Shown here piece by piece: positions 7,325 through 12,099 of a DNA stretch of 12,099 nucleotides. The notes beneath the pieces are model-generated. The model saw only the letters and a list, made by a program, of their open reading frames with translations. It did no database searches and was not told where the DNA came from. Positions within the stretch are counted from its first letter, which is position 1. Each line of letters starts with the position of its first letter. Made by a program: the position numbers and the translations under genes. Source of the DNA: Saprospiraceae bacterium. Its GTDB lineage: Bacteria > Bacteroidota > Bacteroidia > Chitinophagales > Saprospiraceae. The DNA lies in assembly GCA_020849825.1 (NCBI GenBank), contig JADZFP010000438.1, positions 1 through 12,099 on the forward strand, given 5' to 3'.

Positions 7325-8110
7325 TCAAATCCTCGAATCCTCGTATCCTCGAATCCTCATAAAAAAACCCTCAAGAACTTCCGCCAGGCGCCCTTCGTCT
7401 CTGGCCCGGATCAGCGCCGAACCCACGATAGCCAGGTCGGCTTCGCGGACAGCCAGCAGCGCCTGTTCGGGCGTCGAAATACCGAAGCCGATGCCGACGC
7501 GGGCAGCCGGGCGGGCAGCGCGGATACGGGTAATGATCGTTCTCAGGCGGGGATGCAGACTGAAATCCGATCCGGTGATTTTGAAATCGGCCATCAGGTA
7601 GAAGAAATCGAAGTTGCCGGACAGGAGTTTTTCGAGGCGCTCGTCGCTTGCGTTGGCAGCGAGTACGGGAACCAGTTGCAGCCCCGTTGCGGCAGCGCGT
7701 ATGCGACGGGCCAGTGCGCTGTCGACCGGCAAATCGGGGACGATCAGGTGCCGGATGTTCAGCGTTTCGAGGGCGGCGACAAAACGCTCCGCTCCGTAGG
7801 CAAACACCCGGTTGAGGTACGACATCACGATCATCTCCTGCTCCGGATGGCGTTCGCGCAGGTGGCGGATGGCGCCCAGGCAATCGGCTACCGTGACGCG
7901 CTGCTGCAGGGCGGCTTCCCGGCAGGCGGCCGTGATCACCGGTCCGTCGGCCGTGGGATGGGAAAAAGGAATCTGGAGTTCCAGTATTTGCACCCCTGCG
8001 GCGGCATAGGCTTCAGCGGTTTTCAGGCTTTCCTGCAAAGTCGGATAGCCGAGCACGAGGTGGGCCATGAGCGGGATTTTTTCGCCGTCTTTTTTATACG
8101 CTGTTATCAT
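7325..8110 (-). CDS. trpA: Tryptophan synthase alpha subunit, divergent
   Basis: TrpA splits indole-3-glycerol phosphate into indole and glyceraldehyde 3-phosphate and passes indole to TrpB. The 261-residue barrel keeps the catalytic Glu (E44 in I-L-E-L) and Asp (D55 in A-D-G-P). It also keeps V-G-I-G-F-G-I-S and I-V-G-S-A-L. It differs from the classic sequence at the active-site loop: F-S-H-P replaces F-S-D-P, and the usual S-R-A-G-V-T-G loop reads A-D-F-K-I-T-G. I chose ATG 8110; a TTG three codons earlier is possible. The last 11 residues (M-R-I-R-G-Y-E-D-S-R-I) are encoded almost wholly by an octamer repeat, so the native C-terminus probably ended near L-E-G-F-F. trpA is cut off from trpB by 1.4 kb of opposite-strand genes and presumably needs its own promoter. 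Confidence 0.92.
   Translation of the reverse strand: MITAYKKDGEKIPLMAHLVLGYPTLQESLKTAEAYAAAGVQILELQIPFSHPTADGPVITAACREAALQQRVTVADCLGAIRHLRERHPEQEMIVMSYLNRVFAYGAERFVAALETLNIRHLIVPDLPVDSALARRIRAAATGLQLVPVLAANASDERLEKLLSGNFDFFYLMADFKITGSDFSLHPRLRTIITRIRAARPAARVGIGFGISTPEQALLAVREADLAIVGSALIRARDEGRLAEVLEGFFMRIRGYEDSRI
7329..7360. repeat. Four octamers inside the 3' end of trpA
   Basis: Four in-phase 8-bp units on the plus strand, ATCCTCGA, ATCCTCGT, ATCCTCGA and ATCCTCAT, fill 7329-7360. On the minus strand they encode the last residues of TrpA. The stop codon (7325-7327) follows right after the array. The unit differs in sequence from the octamers at 3941-4052 but has the same period. Confidence 0.9.
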
Positions 8111-8135
8111 TTTTATCAATAAATCTATTCAACCA

Positions 8136-8420
8136 ATGAAAAAGAAAATAACGCTGCTGTTGTACGGTCTCGCCCTGATTACTGTCTGGGGCTCCTGTTT
8201 TCTCGATGCCCGGAAAGCGAATGCCTACACGGCGGCGATGGGTTTGTCATTTACTTTTCTGAGCGTTTATTTTTTACAAAAAGAGCGCAACTTCGATCTG
8301 AACATGCGCGGATACCCTTATTTTTTACTGTTCGATAAAGAGGGCCGGCTGGTCTTCCACGCCCGCGGATACGCCGGCAAAGCAGAACTCAGCCGCCGGA
8401 TTATGGAGCATCTCGATTAG
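8136..8420 (+). CDS. Small membrane-anchored protein with a thioredoxin-like C-terminal tail
   Basis: I do not recognise this 94-residue protein as a whole. Residues 5-20 and about 30-48 are hydrophobic, a signal or membrane anchor and a second segment. The second half, M-R-G-Y-P-Y-F-L-L-F-D-K-E-G-R-L-V-F-H-A-R-G-Y, matches the C-terminal part of thioredoxin/TlpA-like domains (cis-Pro region, then 'fllfd.dG.lv...G'). The upstream half with the CxxC site is missing. It may be a remnant or a fusion of two gene pieces. The frame is open to 8067 over the trpA start, but ATG 8136 follows a clean A/T-rich leader and gives a basic-hydrophobic N-terminus. It is divergent from trpA with 25 bp between the ATGs, and its stop is 1 bp before the left 42-bp repeat. 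Codon use looks like that of the host genes rather than the AT-rich block. Confidence 0.65.
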   Translation: MKKKITLLLYGLALITVWGSCFLDARKANAYTAAMGLSFTFLSVYFLQKERNFDLNMRGYPYFLLFDKEGRLVFHARGYAGKAELSRRIMEHLD

Positions 8421-8421
8421 C

Positions 8422-8463
8422 CAGCAGGCTTTCTTCCTGAAAATGCCGCATGGTGATAAACAG
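8422..8463. repeat. 42-bp direct repeat, left copy
   Basis: These 42 bases are identical to 9545-9586, 1123 bp to the right. The copy starts CAGCAGGCTTTC and ends GGTGATAAACAG. The bases just outside differ (C versus T on the left, T versus G on the right), which fixes the ends. Read on the minus strand in the trpB frame, it encodes LFITMRHFQEESLL and would run on as ANRDAP to a stop at 8401-8403. It may therefore be part of an older trpB end or a duplicated fragment. Confidence 0.97.
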
Positions 8464-8509
8464 TATATTTTGTAATATTCTTGTTTGATAATTTTTTTAG
8501 GCGACGTTC

Positions 8510-8540
8510 TTGCATTTTTCAAATATTTATTTTTTTTTTG
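8510..8540 (+). promoter_or_regulatory. Possible Bacteroidota-type promoter for the AT-rich gene pair
   Basis: TTG at 8510-8512 is followed after 20 bp by TTTTTTTG at 8533-8540, which fits TAnnTTTG at seven of eight positions. Spacing agrees with the Bacteroidota -33/-7 arrangement. A 39-bp A-rich leader then leads to the ATG at 8580. The low base complexity here weakens the call. Confidence 0.3.
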
Positions 8541-8579
8541 CAACTAACTACCAACATTTTTCAATTACAAACAAAAGAT

Positions 8580-8852
8580 ATGAGAAAGAAAAAATTGCTA
8601 TCGGTTGTCTTGTTGCTTATTTTATTATTTTCTGCATTTTCAACTTATGCAGAAAAGCAATGTGAATGTGGAGATCATGCCACGGGTATTACTGCGTATT
8701 CCGTTAACGGAGATGATTGCTGCCGTAGTACTCCAGGCGCAAATGGATTCGAATATACCTACGAGCAACAGCTAAACGGCGTCTGGGAATTGACTGGTAC
8801 CACATTAATCAGCGGCGCAACTGCGCAAGGAAACTGTTGTAATCCATCCTAA
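8580..8852 (+). CDS. Small secreted six-cysteine protein, unknown function
   Basis: The 90-residue product starts with a clear Sec signal: a basic M-R-K-K-K, a hydrophobic core at 6-20, and a likely cleavage after T-Y-A at 24. The mature part of about 66 residues has six cysteines: C28-x-C30, C47-C48 and C86-C87. It is rich in Gly, Thr, Asn and Ser and ends at N-C-C-N-P-S. The even number and paired spacing suggest disulfides or metal binding outside the cytoplasm. Small secreted peptides of this size are common in Bacteroidota (for example the NVEALA-type group), but I cannot confirm membership. The frame is open from 8481; ATG 8580 is chosen because the signal peptide starts there, after an A-rich leader. 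It lies in the AT-rich block, 51 bp before the lipoprotein gene, and is probably cotranscribed with it. Confidence 0.8.
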   Translation: MRKKKLLSVVLLLILLFSAFSTYAEKQCECGDHATGITAYSVNGDDCCRSTPGANGFEYTYEQQLNGVWELTGTTLISGATAQGNCCNPS

Positions 8853-8903
8853 TTTATTTATCTTTTTATTAAGAATATGTATTTTCATTAAATTACATTA
8901 ACT

Positions 8904-9458
8904 ATGAACAAGTTGTCATTACTTGCTATTTTTATAGCATTTTTTTTGTTAAACTGCCACAAGGCCCCTACTCAGGAACCCTCAACGACGCTTAATACGC
9001 CTGAGTCTTCTACCCCCAGCCCTGGCGTAATGCCCCAGACCAGGCTAAATACTTATATGTTCAATCCTCAAAACTATTCCTGGAAGGATGTGGATAAATT
9101 TTACCGAGAAGACATCCTCATCAAATGCCAGGGCGAGCCGTATTATAATAATTTAAGAAAAACAGCCATTTTTTCCCTGGTCAATCAATTCCAGTTATTA
9201 GAAAATGCGGATTTACCCACTATTGAATTCTATGCCAATGAATTAATGAACATTAACCTTCCTGATCTCGGCGTTTTTCTGAAAGTCATGAAGCGTTTGG
9301 AAGGGCATTGGCCGGATTCTAAAATTCAGGATTATGCTTTGCAAAAAAGGGATAGTACGATATCATATATTCAAAACAATTTTAAAGAACCTAAGAAACT
9401 GCTTGACCAACAAAAAGAAAACCTGGAAAATATTACTAAATTTGCTGAAAACCTGTAA
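8904..9458 (+). CDS. Hypothetical lipoprotein with helical domain
   Basis: This 184-residue protein has a lipoprotein signal: M-N-K, a hydrophobic core and the lipobox F-L-L-N-C18. Cys18 would be lipidated after cleavage. A Thr/Ser/Pro-rich linker (about 22-45, T-P-E-S-S-T-P-S-P-G) tethers the rest to the membrane. The remainder (about 50-184) is largely helical, with S-W-K-D-V-D-K-F-Y-R-E-D-I, a middle amphipathic region and a Lys/Glu/Gln-rich C-terminal helix. I recognise no family or catalytic motif. It follows the six-cysteine gene by 51 bp on the same strand, both AT-rich, so they may form a secreted peptide plus surface lipoprotein pair. It converges on trpB with 53 bp between the stops. 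Functions such as receptor, immunity or chaperone are guesses only. Confidence 0.85.
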   Translation: MNKLSLLAIFIAFFLLNCHKAPTQEPSTTLNTPESSTPSPGVMPQTRLNTYMFNPQNYSWKDVDKFYREDILIKCQGEPYYNNLRKTAIFSLVNQFQLLENADLPTIEFYANELMNINLPDLGVFLKVMKRLEGHWPDSKIQDYALQKRDSTISYIQNNFKEPKKLLDQQKENLENITKFAENL

Positions 9459-9511
9459 TATTTATACCCTTTGCTCAAATCTTCCCGGAAAATTTTTAGA
9501 CACCCTTCGGG

Positions 9512-10768
9512 TTATTTCATATTCAGCAATCCCGCTGCGTATTTCAGCAGGCTTTCTTCCTGAAAATGCCGCATGGTGATAAACAGGTCCTTTTCCCCTC
9601 GCCCCGAAGCATTGGTCACCACTACGGCCTCGGGCGGCAATTCGGCCGCAAGCCGGAAAGCGTGGGCGAAGGCGTGCGCCGATTCGAGTGCGGGGATGAT
9701 TCCCTCCGTTTGGGCCAGGCGCTGCACCGCCGCGAGCGCCTCGGCATCGGAAGCGACGGCGAATTGCACCCGGCCGGCATCGGCCAGCCAGGCCAGGATC
9801 GGGCTTACGCCGCAATAGTCCAAACCCGCTGATACCGAGTGTGTTGAAGCGATGTTGCCCGATCCGTCCTGCAAAAAATACGAGTGATAACCTTCGAAAA
9901 TACCCGCTTCGCCGTGCAGCACCTTGGCGGCATGTTGCCCCGCAGCCGTTCCCTTGCCGCCGGCTTCCACCCCGATGAGCGTCACGTCGTCGTCGTCGAG
10001 AAAGTCGAAAAACATGCCCATCGCATTGGAGCCGCCGCCCACGCAGGCCACGCAGTAATCGGGCAGCCGGCCGGTTTCGGCAAGGCACTGGCGGCGGATT
10101 TCCTCGCCCACCACTTTTTGAAAAAAGGTGTTCATGGCCGGGTAAGGGTGTGGTCCCACGGCCGAACCGAGCAGGTAATAGGTTTCTTCGGGGTGGGCCA
10201 CCCAGTCTTTGAACGCGGCAATGACGGCGTCGTTGAGGGTTTGGCTGCCCTCGTCGACGGGTACCACACGGGCGCCGAGCAATTCCATCCAGAACACGTT
10301 GGGACGCTGGCGTTCGTAGTCTTTCCGGCCCATGTACACCGTGCAATCGAGCCCGAAACGCGCGCACACCGCCGCCGTGGCGTAGCCGTGCTGACCGGCG
10401 CCGGTTTCGGCGATGATGCGGCGCTTGCCCAGCCGGCGGGCGAGCAGAATTTGACCGATGCAGTGCGTGATTTTGTGGGCGCCGGTGTGGTTGAGACCTT
10501 CATTTTTGAGAAAAAGGCGTGCACCGCCGATCTCGGCCGAGAGCCGAGGCAGGGGCGTAAATGCCGTGGGCCGGCCGGCGAACTCGCGCAGCACCGCCTG
10601 CAGTTCCGTCGCAAAATCCGGGTCGTCTTTTGCGGTTTCAAATGCGGAAGCAATCTCCTGCAGGCCCGGCAGGAGTACCTCGGGTACGTAGCAACCGCCG
10701 TACGGACCGAAAAAGCCTTCGGCGCTGTTGAGGATATTGGCGCGGAAAGAGGTTTGTGTCGCAGTCAT
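9512..10768 (-). CDS. trpB: Tryptophan synthase beta subunit
   Basis: TrpB uses pyridoxal phosphate to condense indole with serine, giving tryptophan. The 418-residue product carries the PLP lysine K99 in N-H-T-G-A-H-K, E121 in E-T-G-A-G-Q-H-G, the phosphate loop G-G-G-S-N-A, G-I-I-P-A-L-E-S-A-H-A and the late S-G-R-G-E-K-D. It is of the TrpB1 type. After the active-site Lys it reads I-T-H-C-I-G, where N-N or N-Q is usual, and the N-terminus is G-F-F-G-P-Y-G-G-C-Y-V-P-E. Residues 395-408 are encoded by the right copy of the 42-bp repeat, and the last ten (K-Y-A-A-G-L-L-N-M-K) lie beyond it, so the C-terminus may have been rewritten by the insertion. The ATG lies 2 bp after the trpCF stop, implying translational coupling. 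A weak stem (ACCC, GAA, GGGT) follows the stop. Confidence 0.96.
   Translation of the reverse strand: MTATQTSFRANILNSAEGFFGPYGGCYVPEVLLPGLQEIASAFETAKDDPDFATELQAVLREFAGRPTAFTPLPRLSAEIGGARLFLKNEGLNHTGAHKITHCIGQILLARRLGKRRIIAETGAGQHGYATAAVCARFGLDCTVYMGRKDYERQRPNVFWMELLGARVVPVDEGSQTLNDAVIAAFKDWVAHPEETYYLLGSAVGPHPYPAMNTFFQKVVGEEIRRQCLAETGRLPDYCVACVGGGSNAMGMFFDFLDDDDVTLIGVEAGGKGTAAGQHAAKVLHGEAGIFEGYHSYFLQDGSGNIASTHSVSAGLDYCGVSPILAWLADAGRVQFAVASDAEALAAVQRLAQTEGIIPALESAHAFAHAFRLAAELPPEAVVVTNASGRGEKDLFITMRHFQEESLLKYAAGLLNMK
9545..9586. repeat. 42-bp direct repeat, right copy (within trpB)
   Basis: This copy is identical to 8422-8463 and in the same orientation. It encodes residues 395-408 of TrpB (LFITMRHFQEESLL) on the minus strand. 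It is in-frame coding DNA here, whereas the left copy is not part of any intact trpB, which suggests that the right copy stays with the functional gene. Confidence 0.97.
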
Positions 10769-10770
10769 CG

Positions 10771-12099
10771 TCAGGATATTTGAAGGATGGGGGATAATTG
10801 TTGCAAGCGGTCGGCAATCTGTTCAATCTTGCCGGCATCGACCATTCCTCCGGTTTCGATGCCCGAAGCCACATCGACGCCGATGCAATGTTCGAAGGCC
10901 AAAACACGGTCGAGGTTGCCGGCATGCAGCCCGCCGGCGAGCAGGAACGGATAGGGAAAATCGGCCGGGATGGCCGTTTCGATCAGTTGGCCGCTGCCGG
11001 GGTGCGCGCCGTCGAGGATGAAAAAATCCACGTCGGCGGCAAAGGCTTCCAGTGGTTCGAGGTCGGCCGGGGCAGCAATACTGGCCGCGAGGATGACCTT
11101 TTTGCGCAGCGAACGGATGAACTCGGGGCTGTGCTCCCCGGCGTACAATTGGACGATTTGGAACGGAAACCTGTCGAGGGTTGCCCGAATCTCCTCCGCG
11201 CTGTTTTGATAAAAAACCGCGACGGCATGGCCGGGAATCGGCTGTCCGGCGAGCCGGTCGGGGGCGAAGCGTCGTTTGCTGCGCGGTGAAAAATTGACGC
11301 CGGAAAAATCCGCGCGGGTGTTGCGGAGCAATTCGGGCGTACGAATGCCGCAGGCTTTGAACAACAGGCGGCCGGCGGTTTTAAAATGGTCGCTGAACGA
11401 AGCAGACAAATCCGATTCCGCCATCAACCCTGTGCCGATCAGGAAGCCGTCGGCGCTTTTTACTGCCTGAAAATCGCGGTACGTTTTTACCCCCGATTCA
11501 GCGATCAGCAGGCGCCCGTCGGCCTGCCGCGCCAGCGCATTGACGCGGTTCAGGGCCGTGCGGAAAGTTTTCAAATCGCGGTTATTGACGCCCAGTACCG
11601 GAAACTCAAGCTGTCGGATGGCCTGGTATTCTTCCTGGTCGTGTACCTCCACCAATACGCCCATGCCCAGCGATTCTGCCGTTTTTTTCAGCGAATCAAG
11701 TTCGGCAGGCGATAAAATCGCGGCAATGAGCAGGACGATGTCGGCCCCGGCCGCGCGCGCCAGATAGATCTGAATGGGATCGAGGACAAAGTCTTTTTGC
11801 AACAGCAGGCAAGGGCTGCCGGCCAGCGCCTCGGCGGCTTTTTGCAAATCGTCGTACGAGCCGCCGAAAAACGCCCCGTCGGTGAGCACCGATACGGCGC
11901 CCGCCCCGGCGCGGAGGTACTGTCCGACTTTTTGCGCCACGTCAGCGTGTTCTGCGATCCAGCCCTCCGAGGGACTTTTTCTTTTAAACTCCGCAATAAA
12001 AAACGGCTGCGCAGCCGAGCGGGCGGCCGACAGGGCGCTGTAAAAATCGCGCGTCGACGGCTGTACGCTCCGGCACAGGGCTTCGAAGTCGCACAAGGC
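10771..12099 (-). CDS. trpCF: TrpC-TrpF fusion: indole-3-glycerol-phosphate synthase / phosphoribosylanthranilate isomerase (5' end cut by window)
   Basis: The two domains perform successive steps: TrpF isomerises phosphoribosylanthranilate and TrpC closes the indole ring to indole-3-glycerol phosphate. The N-terminal barrel shows V-Q-P-S-T-R-D-F-Y, I-A-E-F-K-R-K-S-P-S, L-Q-K-D-F-V-L-D-P, G-V-N-N-R-D-L and I-A-E-S-G-V. The second barrel begins near F-K-A-C-G-I-R-T, with the TrpF catalytic Cys, and keeps F-S-P-R, the Asp in I-L-D-G-A-H-P-G-S-G-Q, A-G-G-L and G-V-D-V-A-S-G-I-E. The common Q-L-H-G is Q-L-Y-A here. The frame stays open through the window edge, and a TTG near 12096 is not a convincing start. 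About 20-40 N-terminal residues are probably missing. The layout resembles the enterobacterial fusion. trpB follows after 2 bp. Confidence 0.94.
   Translation of the reverse strand, partial: ALCDFEALCRSVQPSTRDFYSALSAARSAAQPFFIAEFKRKSPSEGWIAEHADVAQKVGQYLRAGAGAVSVLTDGAFFGGSYDDLQKAAEALAGSPCLLLQKDFVLDPIQIYLARAAGADIVLLIAAILSPAELDSLKKTAESLGMGVLVEVHDQEEYQAIRQLEFPVLGVNNRDLKTFRTALNRVNALARQADGRLLIAESGVKTYRDFQAVKSADGFLIGTGLMAESDLSASFSDHFKTAGRLLFKACGIRTPELLRNTRADFSGVNFSPRSKRRFAPDRLAGQPIPGHAVAVFYQNSAEEIRATLDRFPFQIVQLYAGEHSPEFIRSLRKKVILAASIAAPADLEPLEAFAADVDFFILDGAHPGSGQLIETAIPADFPYPFLLAGGLHAGNLDRVLAFEHCIGVDVASGIETGGMVDAGKIEQIADRLQQLSPILQIS

Larger units (their letters stand above)
8422..9586. mobile_element. 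Putative AT-rich inserted cassette bounded by 42-bp direct repeats
   Basis: Between the two identical repeats lies a block of clearly different composition: about 37% G+C by hand count over 8581-9480, against about 67% in a 60-base sample of adjoining trpB. It carries two small secreted-protein genes on the strand opposite to the trp genes. The repeat copies overlap the trpB 3' end, as site-specific integration at a gene end would leave them. The right end of the block (9512-9544) also encodes the last ten residues of TrpB. No integrase, transposase or terminal inverted repeat was found, so the mechanism is inferred. Confidence 0.5.

Noticed and set aside
8111..8119. TTG start for trpA three codons upstream of the ATG
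   Set aside because: The ATG at 8110 is closer to a normal start and needs no rare codon; the alternative adds only three residues.
6695..8122. 475-codon plus-strand open frame spanning DAHP synthase and trpA
   Set aside because: It runs across two well-supported minus-strand genes and the repeat-filled gap, with no recognisable domain.
8422..9586. Classical insertion sequence
   Set aside because: There is no transposase, no terminal inverted repeats, and the 42-bp direct repeat is far longer than usual target duplications.
9884..10783. 299-codon plus-strand open frame opposite trpB
   Set aside because: It is a shadow of trpB, which has the full PLP-enzyme motif set.
12094..12096. TTG as the true start of trpCF
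   Set aside because: The frame continues to the window edge and TrpC normally has more residues before this point, so the gene is treated as partial.

Overview
The window looks like chromosomal DNA from a member of the Bacteroidota, possibly a Saprospiria-type lineage (inference). Core genes are G+C-rich and start codons follow A/T-rich leaders with no Shine-Dalgarno sequence. DAHP synthase is of the type fused to chorismate mutase. Several gene edges carry short tandem repeats of 7-9 bp. No tRNA, rRNA, CRISPR array, transposase or integrase was found.

Left part (1-5453, plus strand): an ABC exporter half-transporter, an O6-alkylguanine-DNA alkyltransferase, a secreted protein that may be lipocalin-like, an Lgt-like membrane protein and a radical SAM enzyme resembling the MJ0619/tetraether-lipid-synthase group. 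An array of 14 octamers lies directly between the Lgt-like gene and the radical SAM start codon. The last three genes could form a lipid- or envelope-modification unit, which is the main functional hypothesis for this part.

Right part (5462-12099, mainly minus strand): a small retropepsin-like protein, DAHP synthase/chorismate mutase, trpA, trpB and a trpC-trpF fusion cut by the window end. This is the end of an aromatic/tryptophan cluster read right to left: DAHP synthase opens the shikimate route, TrpC-TrpF make indole-glycerol phosphate, and TrpA/TrpB convert it to tryptophan. trpCF and trpB are 2 bp apart, but trpA is separated from trpB by about 1.4 kb carrying three plus-strand genes.

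The most unusual structure lies in that gap. A perfect 42-bp direct repeat (8422-8463 and 9545-9586) brackets an AT-rich block (about 37% G+C by hand count over 8581-9480). The block encodes a small six-cysteine secreted protein and a lipoprotein. The right-hand copy is coding sequence near the 3' end of trpB, so this looks like a small inserted cassette that duplicated a piece of trpB, with no recombinase inside. A third plus-strand gene, outside the repeats, looks like a thioredoxin tail attached to a membrane segment.

All motif and family calls were made by eye, without database searches.
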